Shown piece by piece: positions 23,301 through 33,236 of a stretch of DNA of 64,000 bases; position 1 is the stretch's first letter; every line of letters starts with the position of its first letter. The translations under genes were made by a program, and so were the position numbers. The stretch covers positions 682,001 to 746,000 of the forward strand of contig JAJKFH010000801.1 of NCBI GenBank assembly GCA_023333565.1. The letters run 5' to 3'. A model generated the notes under the pieces. The model saw only the letters and a program-made list of their open reading frames with translations, had not been told where the DNA came from and did no database searches. Origin of the DNA: Puffinus mauretanicus (lineage: Eukaryota > Chordata > Aves > Procellariiformes > Procellariidae).

Positions 23301-24950
23301 AAGCAATACAGGGAACCTGTATTATTTTTCTCATAAACCGTGCTGAGGTCCTTGGCAGAGGTTTAAAGAACGACATGAGTCCTCATTATTTGCAGTAGCA
23401 TGCTCCAACCTTTGCAAGCGCTAGATTTGGGGAGTGTGACCCATCCCCATGATCTCTCTCTCCAGGGATGTAACCTTCTTTGCCCTCTGGAAGATCAACA
23501 TCAACCGTTTTTATCTCTTCTCCCACCTCTCCTGCCCCTCCAGCAGCCATTGCAGCCACGCTTCGGTACCTACCTCGTACCTGACGACGGGGAGAGGAAA
23601 GTAGGGCAGGGTGGGATGGTTGCTGCTACCTAAAACACACTGCAGGGATGTTGCTGCTGGGCACGTGGCTGTTTAAGAAGCAGAGACAGTAACTCGGACC
23701 TGTGTGGAGTCTGTGCCGGCTCAGGAAGGGGTGTTAGGGCTTGAAGACCTGTGCCCCACCTCTGCTGGGGACAAGGAGGCAGATCGGTTGGCTCACGGAC
23801 CAGGAGTCAACCCTGAATTTATCAGCATTTAGAGGGATTTTGAATAGCTGGGATCAACCTTTTTGGGAATGCAAAATGACGTTAATTAGCATGGCTGCAG
23901 TGAGTGTAGGCACTGCCCTCGTTAGGTTCCCAGGAGTCTCTTTTGCTGGAGGAGTACTTGTCCCTTTCTCCTGGCCAGTAAGTAGCTGTGTATCACAACT
24001 AATCTGTTTCCAGTGTGTTGGTTACTGGGGGAATGCTGAATCTCCACATTTGCTTTCTAAAAATGGGAATCATCCTTTGGCTAGTGCTGCCAGATGCATT
24101 TGAAGAGGTCCTGCCTTGCCTCCCTAAAATGGCTGTGTTTCAGAGGTAATTGAACAATTTCTGCTTAGCCGTCTCCTCCTGTTGAACCTGGAGAGAAAAT
24201 ACCGGCTGCATTACACGGATTGACAGAACAATATTGAGAGCTGTGATTTTTTTTTTTGGTAAGATGCCGAGAGAGTTACAAAAAGTGGCAAAAATTCTTC
24301 TAAGCCAGATTGGATTTAACATTAAGAAAATAACCTCGGAAGTGACATCTCAGGAAGCCAAACTTAATGGCTTACTTGTTCATATTTATTGCTGTTCTCT
24401 AACCTGTGAGGTGATGAGAAGTAGACTTTCATGCTGCATATACACTATGCTGCAATACTTTCTGTAAGGTACGGCTTGCGTATGCGCAGTGTTGCTCTGT
24501 GGTGCAAGAAATAGTTTTGTGCTACTGAACGCTATTTGATTAGCTAGAGGGAGCTCTTTGTCTAAGATACATGCTGTTTCAGCCCTGCTTTTTCTCGTCA
24601 TTAAACAGTAATTTTAATATCACCAACCTGTCACGAATGTTGTTTTCCAAACTCATTTTAAAATGATAATTAAAGATTTGGAATAGGTTTTCTGTATAAG
24701 AAAGTGTTTTTTGCGGAGTTTGTTTGCCTGTCTGATCTCCAGAAAAAGTCGGTTACCCTGATAGGGGAATTTTTCAGCTTCCCTTGCGATGAATTCCTGC
24801 TGCAGTGGAAAGGCAAATGACTCAATATGTGTTTAAAAAAATCTCCTTTTTAATATCTGAGGTTGGTAGAGCTGTATGTAAGTGGTGTTTTCCAGTGAGA
24901 AGCACATTTGCTCATGGGATGCTCATGTGCTCACGTGCTTGCTCCCTAAC
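20307..24950. other. Intergenic DNA, no gene seen
   Basis: No exon or young mobile element is recognised. Short open frames (for example 23741-24103, +, 120 codons) lack any motif. A C-rich patch lies at about 23095-23110. The rest is ordinary AT-rich sequence. Confidence 0.55.
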
Positions 24951-25305
24951 AGCCTGATCCAAAGCTCTTTGCTGTCTGTGGGATGACACTCATTGACTTC
25001 AACAGTTTGACCCCAATTATTTCCTGCTGGAGTTGTGGCTTCAGTCAGGAAGGATTCTGTGTCTGGTTTTTTTTTAAAAGTTTGTGAAGAGTCTGTAGGT
25101 TTTCTCTTATAACAGCTTCTCCCTCCTCTCACATTTGGATTTGATAAAAAGGTTTTGGTGCTTTCTGAATCTTGAATTAGTACTTTTCCATGTTCAGATC
25201 GTCTTGCAACTATTAATGAAATAAACCCTGCAACATCACATGAGCCCAGCAATGCTGGTGTTCCCACTTCACAGATGGAAGAACTGAGGTGCGGCATGAG
25301 CCAAC
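24951..25305. repeat. Ancient amniote SINE-like relics
   Basis: Two separate cues are visible. CCTGATCCAAAGCTCTTTG (from 24953) followed by CATTGACTTCAA (24989-25000) matches the short palindromic repeat common in amniote genomes. CCCACTTCACAGATGGAAGA and then ACTGAGG (about 25263-25289) matches the MIR-type tail CCCACTTTACAGATGGGGAA-ACTGAGG. The sequence between them is too diverged to join with confidence, so these may be two elements. Confidence 0.45.
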
Positions 25306-25948
25306 AGCGTAGATCAAGACGCGCAGGATTTCTGTGGCAAAGCCGTCGAGCCCCAAACCTTCCCGTTTTCCTGCCTTTATGGTGTGGCTTGGGTTACAGT
25401 GCTTGCAGGCTTTTAGATGTTTGCACATGTGTCAAGAGTGCAACTTGCAACCCTTTTCCTTTCTGGTCAAGACTTTTGCTGTTTTATTTCTGAATATCAG
25501 TACCTCGATGAAATCCAATGTGCCAGAGGCAGAACAAACTGCCTGACTGCCCCACACCTCAAAATCCAGTTTGTTGAACTAGAGCAATAGTGAGATGTTT
25601 CAGATGTGTGCGACGGATTCATATCTGTACATCTTTTACAGCAAGCTGGGAACTTGATCCAAAAATGTAATGTCCTAAAACTGGACGATTGGCATTTGTA
25701 ATTCAAGGCTGCAGGATACGTTTTTGTGTGTGGAGATAATGGGTATCAAGTCTAAAAGACTCCTGCACAAAGCAGCACTAAAATCAAGCGGAGCATGCAG
25801 TACTTTCCAGTGCAGATGAAATCAATGACTCTTTCAGCTACAGCTGCCACACGTGATGTCCCAGCCAGCTCTGTCTGTGCAGGAAGACGGTGATGCTGGG
25901 AAGATGCCTTTGCTCAGCATTACATGGCACAGTTGCATACTGGCTGAG
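25306..25948. other. Intergenic DNA, no gene seen
   Basis: No recognisable gene or repeat lies here. It ends at the 3' terminus of the minus-orientation CR1 copy that begins at 25949. Confidence 0.55.
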
Positions 25949-26368
25949 AATCATAGAATCGTTTAGGTTAGAAAAGACCTTTAAGATCATCAAGTCCAAC
26001 CGTTAACCCAGCACTGTCAAGTCCACCACTAAACCATGTCCCTAAGCACCACATCTACACATCTTTTAAATACCTCCAGGGATGGGGACTCCACACTTCC
26101 CTGGGCAGCCTGTTCCAAGGCTTGACAACCCTTTCAGTAAAGAAATTTTTCCTAATGTCCAATCTAAACCTCCCCTGGCGCAACTTGAGGCCATTTCCTC
26201 TCGTCCTATCGCTGGTTACTTGGGAGAAGAGACCAACACCCACCTCGCTACAACCTCCTTTCAGGTAGTTGTAGAGCGCGATGAGGTCTCCCCTCAGCCT
26301 CCTCTTCTCCAGGCTAAACAACCCCAGTTCCCTCAGCCGCTCCTCATAAGACTTGTGCTCCAGGCCCT

Positions 26369-27019
26369 TCACCAGCCGTTGCTTCTCTGGACACGCTCCA
26401 GCACCTCAATGTCCTTCTTGTAGTGAGGGGCCCAAAACTGAACACAGTATTCGAGGTGCGGCCTCACCAGTGCCGAGTACAGGGGCACGATCACCTCCCT
26501 ACTCCTGCTGGCCACACTATTTCTGATACAGGCCAGGATGCCATTGGCCTTCTTGGCCACCTGGGCACACTGCCGGCTCATGTTCAGCCGGCTGTCAACC
26601 AGCACCCCCAGGTCCTTTTCCTCTGGGCAGCTTTCCAGCCACTCTTCCCCAAGCCTGTAGCGTTGCCTGGGGTTGTTGTGGCCCAAGTGCAGGACCCGGC
26701 ACTTGGCCTTGTTGAACCTCATACAGTTGGCCTCAGCCCATCGATCCAGCCTGTCCAGGTCCCTCTGCAGAGCCTTCCTACCCTCCAGCAGATCAACACT
26801 CCCGCCCAGCTTGGTGTCGTCTGCAAACTTACTGAGGGAGCACTCGATCCCCTCATCCAGATCATTGATAAAGATATTGAACAGGACCGGCCCCAGTACT
26901 GAGCCCTGGGGAACACCGCTCGTGACCGGCCGCCAACTGGATTTAACTCCGTTCACCACAACTCTCTGGGCTCGGCCGTCCAGCCAGTTTTTTACCCAGC
27001 GAAGAGTGCACCTGTCCAA
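26369..27019 (-). pseudogene. CR1 reverse transcriptase, C-terminal half (broken)
   Basis: An open stretch of 216 codons encodes the back half of the CR1 RT. It contains the [20 protein letters not shown] block, the catalytic FADDT motif (antisense at 26816-26827) and the long C-terminal thumb-like region with [18 protein letters not shown]. It ends early near 26375, where the usual sequence after RVQRR is altered by small deletions, so the final roughly 120 residues are out of frame. It continues from the fragment at 26992-27459 but in a different frame. It is transposon-derived, not a host gene. Confidence 0.9.
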
Positions 27020-27459
27020 GCCATGAGCAGCCAGTTTCTCCAGGAGAATGCTGTGGGAAATGGTGTCAAAGGCTTTACTGAAGGCTTTACTAAAGTTCCC
27101 TCATCCACTAAGCAGGTCACCTGGTCATAGAAGGAGATCAGGTTGGTCAAGCAGGACCTGCCTTTCATAAAGCCATGCTGACTGGGCCTGATCACCTGGT
27201 AGTCCTGTATGTGCTGTGTGATGGCACTCAAGATGATCTGCTCCATAACCTTCCCCGGCACAGAGGTCAGACTGACAGGCCTGTAGTTCCCTGGATCCTT
27301 CTTCCAGCCCTTCTTGTAGATGGGCGTCACATTTGCTAACCTCCAGTCAACTGGGGCCTCCCCAGTTAGCCAGGACTGCTGGTAAAGGATTGAAAGTGGC
27401 TCAGTGAGCACTTCTGCCAGCTCCCTCAGTACCCTTAGGTGGATCCCATCCAGCTCCAT
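26992..27459 (-). pseudogene. CR1 reverse transcriptase, N-terminal part (broken; motif A damaged)
   Basis: The frame covers the RT fingers: VDWRLANVTPIYKKG, NYRPVSLTSVPGKVMEQII, PSQHGFMKGRSCLTNLISF. After LVDEG the sequence that should encode the catalytic motif A ([11 protein letters not shown]) lost about 26 bp. A 12-bp tandem duplication (AAGGCTTTACTG/A, about 27069-27092) sits beside it, which shifts the frame. The first ATG used here follows an in-frame TGA (antisense at 27475-27477) rather than being a true start. The element cannot make active RT. Confidence 0.9.
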
Positions 27460-27560
27460 AGACTTATGTGTGTCTCAGTGGTGTAGCAGGTCGCTAACCA
27501 TTTCCCCTTGGATTATGGGGGCTTCATTCTGCTCCCTGTCCCTGTCTTCAGGGGAGCTCC

Positions 27561-28322
27561 AGCTTGAAGGGGGGATGCTGCACCTCAGCTGTGAAAATCA
27601 AAATCACAGTCTGAAATATTTCTTCTGAACGTCCTGGAGAGGCAAGGTGTGGTTTGCCCTTTCCTATCCCTCAGGTGACTTTTGCAGGACCTGCTTTTTA
27701 GATGCTCTTTAGGAACATCAATCAGTCAGTTTGGTCGATAGGGGAGCACAGATGAAAACACAATTTTCTTCCTTATCTGCAGTCAAAGATGCTTCAATTG
27801 GAGCTGTTGCTGAAGTCACTTCCAATCTCGTCTTGCAGAAATATGCTACCAATTAACATGCACTGGCTTTCACTTCTCCCCATTACGGACGCAGCTGCCA
27901 GGAGGTGGGGCTGGTCACAGTGGATAAACTGGCCACCGAGTCTGCAAGGTGATGTGTGTATAGAGGAAGAGAGAGAGAGTGGGGAGATGGAGGAATGCTT
28001 TTTCCTATGGATCTCATCCCAGACTGGGGATCCTGGACCTGGCAATGATTTTCTCTTTTGTTTGTTGCTGTTGAGGCTGTTTTGCCTACCCAGGGACCGC
28101 CTCTCACTGTGTGTTTGTGCAGGGCTTGGCATTTCTGTAGTACAAGAAGTGATAGCAGCAGTCTGGAGGCTGCTCAGGTTGCGTGGAGAGCAGTACCTGT
28201 ATGAAACTCTTCTGTAGGAGAGAGAGGCTGTGACAACAGTCCATTCCCCCCCTGTCTTCTAGGTCCCCTCCTGATGCCTGATGGCAAGAAGGGCAGGGGA
28301 TCCTCTGCTGCTTGTGGAGCCT
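27561..28322. other. Short spacer between opposed CR1 copies
   Basis: The spacer has moderately higher GC than its surroundings. Both strands are open over about 340 bp (27794-28132; 142 codons on + from 27789, 112 on -), but neither translation shows a family motif. I treat both as chance frames. Confidence 0.5.
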
Positions 28323-28590
28323 CCAACAAGAGGAAATGGCCTCAAGTTGCGCCAAGGGAGGTTTAGTCTGGACATTAGGAGAAATTTCTTTACTGAAAGA
28401 GTGGTCAGGCCTTGAAACAGGCTGCCCAGGGAAGTGGTGGAGTCACCATCCCTGGAAGTATTTAAAAGACGTGTAGATGAGGCCCTTAGGGACATGTTTA
28501 GTGGGCATGGTGGTGTTGGGTTGACGGTTGGACTCGATGATCTTAGAGGTCTTTTCCAACCTTAATGACTCTATGATTCAATGATTCTAA
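28323..28590 (+). mobile_element. CR1 LINE 3'-end fragment, 0.27 kb (plus orientation)
   Basis: It starts inside the RT-protein C-terminus (GAGGAAATGGCCTCAAGTTG) and runs through the stop region and 3' UTR to a terminal ATTCAATGATTCT repeat at about 28576-28589. It is a severely 5'-truncated insertion. It is inverted relative to the 25.9-27.6 kb copy. Confidence 0.93.
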
Positions 28591-29435
28591 CATTCATCAC
28601 AGCTGCATCTGTGGACCGTACATATGAGCACAGATTTACAGGGGACAGGCTAAGAAAGGTACAGTCCACCTTGATCAGCACCAGATGCTGAAGCATATTC
28701 CCACATCACCTGATAAAGACACAGCTGTGTAGCTGTGCGGTCCTCCTGCTTGTATCACGATGCATCTGGCCCTGTGGAAAGGTCAGGGGGATTCCCGGTA
28801 CCGCTATAATTGTTTTCTGGCTGGTGAAGCATTGAAACTGCTCCACAGCCCCAGATTTAATCTCTTTAAAATTCCCAGGCCTGAGACATCTGCCATTAAA
28901 AAATCCCTGGCTGAAAAGTTCCTGCCAGGTTAACATTTTCAGGCCAGGATAGGAGTCTTCTGAATTGTTTGTCCGTGGGGTAAATAATTTATTATACATA
29001 TGTATGGTGTAAATAACTAATTTTGGGGAAAACTTTTAGAATGCAATTGTTGAGAGGTATAAGCAAAGTGGTGTAGGCTGGAAGTCTTAGAGCTGCCCCA
29101 GAGGTTTGACTCCACTGGTTCAGTGGAAAACAATGAAAATTATATGGGGATCATTTGATATCTGGTTTAGATACCAAAGATTTTGTGGCTACAGTGTAAG
29201 CACCTGCAAGCGAAGCAGATGTCTAAGCTCTCATAGCTGATGAAGATGTAGGCAAAAGAGTCAGTGGAGGTGTCTGCTTTACACTGAATGGAATCGTTCT
29301 CTAAACTCTGTTGATTGACTGTCAAATACATTGGCATCTTAGACACCTGGCTTCCATGTATAAAGCTATAGGTAGTCACTTACATATAGGTTCATTCATC
29401 TGGACCTGAACCCTACTTTAAATTAAAAGAAAATA
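28591..29435. other. Intergenic DNA, no gene seen
   Basis: No coding motif was found. GACTCCACTGGTTCAGTGGA (29110-29129) is self-complementary in part and resembles the core of old amniote repeats, but it is too short to assign. Confidence 0.5.
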
Positions 29436-29439
29436 TGGT

Positions 29440-29790
29440 TTTCTGGAGAAAACCTGGAGAGACTGAGAACAACACAGTTGCTCAGCCTAAATATGGAAAG
29501 ACTGAAGAGGAGTAGTGCTAGTCTTCAAATACTCAGAGGATTGCTACCAAGAATAACTTGTTTTCCAAATCCCTGGAGGATAAGATGAGAAATTATCGAT
29601 TTTGGTTGCAACAAGGAGGATTTAACATCACAAAAAACTTGGTAATGAAACACTGAATACATTTACTGAGAAGGATGTAAAGTTGTCAATGTTTGAGGTA
29701 TTTGTCAACAGGTATAGACAAAGAGCTGTTGGAGGAGGTTGGTTTAGATTCCTTCTTGTTCAGTGACTGAAAGATAAGGTCACTTTACTA
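29440..29790 (+). mobile_element. Old CR1/L2-type LINE 3' relic (plus orientation)
   Basis: The order of weak matches follows the end of a CR1-clade RT protein. A CTCAGCCTAAATATGGAAAG segment corresponds to the [11 protein letters not shown] block. CAAGGAGGATTTAACATC (29613-29630) corresponds to the GRFRLDI block. AGGTATAGACAAAGAGCTGT near 29711-29730 corresponds to the KRRLD block. Many substitutions and indels make it much older than the copies at 26, 33 and 42 kb. Exact ends are uncertain. Confidence 0.5.
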
Positions 29791-30171
29791 TTGTAATATA
29801 ATTGAAAGACAATGTATAAAACACTACACAAATCATGGCTTCGTTTACAGAGACAGTTCCCGCCCTGGAATTGGGGATGTCATCAGACTGGGATGGTCCC
29901 CATGTGTAGCTTACTGACCGTGCTTCCATTTTCCTGAGGAGTCGCTGGTGTGAAGCAAGAAGAGAGACATCTTTGTGGAGCAATGCAAAGGCGATTTGGT
30001 TTTCAAAGGCTTAAGCTACTTATAAAACAAAGTGTAAGTCATCTTTAAAGACAAGTGGTATGAGCATTTCTGCTAGCGTTTTGCCTGTTGAAGGAATCCC
30101 ATCCACCATTTTGAAACTGTGTCATGCAGAAGCAGCTCCTGAAGCTGCAAGAGTCCTAGCAAAACCTGTGT

Positions 30172-30196
30172 GATCTAGAGCACATCGCTCTAGATC
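30172..30196. repeat. Perfect 10-bp inverted repeat with 5-nt loop
   Basis: GATCTAGAGC at 30172-30181 is followed by ACATC and then GCTCTAGATC at 30187-30196, a perfect stem. No repeat family is recognised around it, and no T-run follows it that would suggest a small RNA gene. Confidence 0.8.
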
Positions 30197-30720
30197 TATC
30201 TTAAGGCTAAGAATTTGCAATATGCACATAAGAAATGCTTGGATACCGGATTTTCCTGGCAAAATGTAGGGAGAAATGAAATCCTCAAAGGCATTTGACA
30301 TAAAGTAGTTTAAGCCTTGTGAACTGCTGAAACAGCATGTTTGGGTAGGGCTATCTGCTGTAGCTATTATAAATATCAAGCAATATATTACTGTGGCTGT
30401 GTTATCTCTGACAAGATTAAGTGCATTCCTGTCAGAGAGAATTTTCCGATAAAGATTTCATTGCCTGTTCCCCACATACAGAATGATAAATTACCCTGAT
30501 ATTTCTCTGCTCCACTTTATCAATAAAAATTGTTCTGGTTGGATTATTTCTGTTTGTCTCCTAATGAAGTGACATTTTGTGATGTGTCAGTCAATCCCGG
30601 AATTGAGAAAGACATATCAACTCAAATCCACATCCTAAAAGTAGTAGATATGTACCACACACTGAAATATGCTGTGCTGTGCTTTTAATCTGCTTTACTC
30701 ATAAAAGCATAAATCACCCA

Positions 30721-31378
30721 TTAAAAATAATTACTGAGGTGAGGGAATAGATTATTTGATGAACCAGATTGCTCACTGTGAATCATAGCGTCACTTGCTG
30801 AAACAGGCATATGATGGTATGGAATTGGAGACATCAAAACTGATTTAGGAAGAGACACTAGCAATGTTAAATCAAAGTTACTGCTTATAGAGCAGAATAT
30901 ATGGTTTGCTGGGTAGATATCCAGAGGACCACATGGGGTCCCATGAATATTAAATATTCCATGCCGCATGTGAAAAATGCAACAGAAAGGTCTAAAATAT
31001 GCAGAGGGATCTGAATTTATGACAGTGGCTGCTGCATCAAAGTCCGCCATCGTGACCTTTTCATCACTCACTCATCCTAATGCATCCGTTTCCAGGGAAA
31101 CTCAGCAATGCTGTGATGAACCCTCCACAGCCAGTTGGGCCCAGCACGACAAAGGCAGTTGGGATTTCCATGTTGGCACAGGTGACCTTACCCAGAATAA
31201 AAGTTACCCCTTGGCATCTATGTAGGTTGGAGAAGCTCATGATGACTGAGGCTGCTTTCCAGGGCTTCTTGTGAAGTGTGAATCCCATTTTAAGAATATT
31301 TTTAGCAATGGAGATGGCTTGGGGAATGCTAGAAAGAGTCTGTGGCCAAAGAATTAGGAGCTTGGAATATCTGACCAT
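30721..31378 (-). pseudogene. Unrecognised broken reading frame of about 220 codons
   Basis: Two abutting minus-strand open stretches (31378 to 31064, 104 codons; 31071 to 30721, 116 codons) lie in neighbouring frames. At the junction the tetramer GAGT is tandemly repeated in the minus-strand sense, and that duplication alone accounts for the frame change. I do not recognise the protein. A GPTGCGG stretch resembles a P-loop but lacks the lysine and the following Ser/Thr, so I assign no function. It may be a remnant of an unidentified mobile element or pure chance. An in-frame TAA lies 18 bp upstream of the first ATG. Confidence 0.2.
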
Positions 31379-32723
31379 TCCTAGCTTGGGGTGTTAGGGA
31401 ACTGCTGCAGGTGGTATCTGGTGGAGACTGCAACCAGAGTTACACCTCCACCGGGAACAGACCAAGGTTAGTCCCCAAGCATGAGAGGAAGAAGGTGGAA
31501 GAGCATTTAGGAAAGGCTGAGGCTGGTGAGATTTTATCTGATTTAGAGTGTGGCATTTGCTATCTAAACTGAGGCGTGGAGAAGAACCAAGAAAATGGAG
31601 CAGTGAGCTGTGACTAGAGAATTAACACCACGGTATGGATGAATGATTGATTCCTTCCATCCAAACAAAGACGCATTGATTCTTCTTAGACCACTGGCTG
31701 TTCTGGTGGTCTCGGACTACCTGAGTAGCAAGACCAAGACCGGGAAAGTCGATGTGAGTCTGCAGCAGTTAGTGCCGCTTGTTCTAAAGGATCTGCAGCT
31801 GTTTTCATAGGTGACATAGTTTTCATTGCCCATTATGATGTCAAGTGTGTTAAATTTATGATGCAATGTGTTTATTTTAATGTGCAGCGTCTGCATCTCA
31901 GCAGCCACATATATTTCAATCTTTAATGTAGCCATCTCATTGTATTATAACTCTCTTGCATATTTACTCACAGTCTCCCTGAATGGAGAATTGAACAGTA
32001 TCTCATGGCATTTTACTAATTAAATAGATTGTGTGTTTTGCTGGCAGTGTGTTGTGAACATTAACTTCTGAAAGCTTTTTCATTTGTCATTGTCTCATTC
32101 CTTGGCATTATGATTACTGCAATTTTATATGTGGTAAGACTTTACAGCAAGTTAGACTGTATGTCAGAAATTCCTGCCCGCAGCAATCTGCTCCGCAAGA
32201 TAAAAGTGTAATGGGATTCATAATGTTCACTCACACTCGCTCTTCATCAGCATTTCCTCCCTCCTCTTGACTGGGGGTTTTATTTGTGTCTCTCCCGGAT
32301 CCATTTGGACTGTGGGGAGTGGGGCAGCGCTCGTTTTTGATTTCCTGCTTTAACCTTGACTATGAAACACTCTTTCTTATCAGGAAGCTGTTAGGTGGTG
32401 TTTCAGAAAGGCCTGGGTGCTGAAGGAACATATGGCTGAATAGGATATGTGCTCTCACAAGTGCTGTCGAAAAAACCCTGCCTCTTAGGATGTGGAAGAA
32501 GCTACTCCATCCCTAAACCTGCAGCTCGGTGGCACTACTCTGGCGGGACGTGAGGCATAGAGCCGCAGAGCTGAGCACTTGCTGGGTCCTGAGTGAGATT
32601 TATGTAGCAGTATATAAATCCCCATGTTGGCTTTAGGGTTGGTGCTGCTGTTGCAGTGGTGTTGGTACCTATTTGTGCCCATTTTCTACTGTAGAAAAGC
32701 CGTGGCCATCAGTCTGAGTGGAG
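31379..32723. other. Intergenic DNA, no gene seen
   Basis: Nothing recognisable lies here: no conserved coding segment and no clear repeat. It ends at the truncated 5' border of the large plus-orientation CR1. Confidence 0.5.
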
Positions 32724-32726
32724 TTT

Positions 32727-33236
32727 AGATCCCCTAAGGATATCTTAAAGGTGCAGGAGAAGGCTGTCCCCATGTGCCGGAAGATGAGCCGGAAGGGAAG
32801 AAGACCGGCCTGGCAGAACAGAGAGTTTTGGCTGGAAGTCAGGAAAAAAAGGAGAGTTTATGACCTTTGGAAGAAGGGCAGGCTGCTCAGGAGGACTACA
32901 AGGATGTCGTGAGGTTATGCAGGGAGAAAATTAGAAGGGCCAAAGCCCAACTAGAACTTAATCTGGCTACCGCTGTAAAACACAGTAAAAAATGTTTCTA
33001 TAAATACATTAGCAACAAAAGGAGGGCTAAGGGCTTTATTGTATGCGGGGGGAAATGTAGTGACAAAGGATGAGGAAAAGGCTGAGGTACTTAATGCATT
33101 CTTTGCCTCAGTCTTTAATAGTAAGACCAGTTGTTCTCCAGGTACCCAGCCTCTGAAACTGGAAGACAGGGAGGGGGAGCAGAATGAAGCCCCCATAATC
33201 CAAGGGGAAATGGTTAGCGACCTGCTACACCACTGA
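32727..33236 (+). pseudogene. CR1 linker and RT N-terminal region (broken)
   Basis: The translated pieces read GRRPAW, RKKRRVYDLWKKG, YKDVVRLCREKIRRAKAQL and EEKAEVLNAFFASVFNSKTS, the conserved region before the RT domain of CR1. The frame shifts once at a G-run (GGG at 32876-32878, where a fourth G is expected) and again at about 33033-33055 near a six-G run. It then ends at an in-frame TGA (33234-33236) that the 26-kb copy shares at the same codon position. Confidence 0.88.

Larger units (their letters stand above)
25949..27560 (-). mobile_element. CR1 LINE, 5'-truncated 1.6-kb copy (minus orientation)
   Basis: The + strand starts with GAATCATAGAATCG, the antisense of the CR1 3' tandem ATTCTATG-type end. 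It then carries the reverse-transcriptase region and C-terminus in antisense. The 5' end is truncated within the linker before RT, near 27560. LINEs of this family copy themselves by target-primed reverse transcription and usually leave 5'-truncated copies without clear target duplications. No endonuclease domain is present, so the copy is dead. It lies 0.76 kb from an opposite-orientation CR1 at 28.3 kb. Confidence 0.96.

Noticed and set aside
26423..27026. Long + strand frames of 159 and 117 codons
   Set aside because: They are antisense shadows of the CR1 reverse transcriptase, whose sense frames on the minus strand carry the real motifs.
27789..28217. 142-codon + frame and overlapping 112-codon minus frame
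   Set aside because: Both strands are open over the same interval and neither shows a family motif, which points to local GC-driven chance frames between two CR1 copies.
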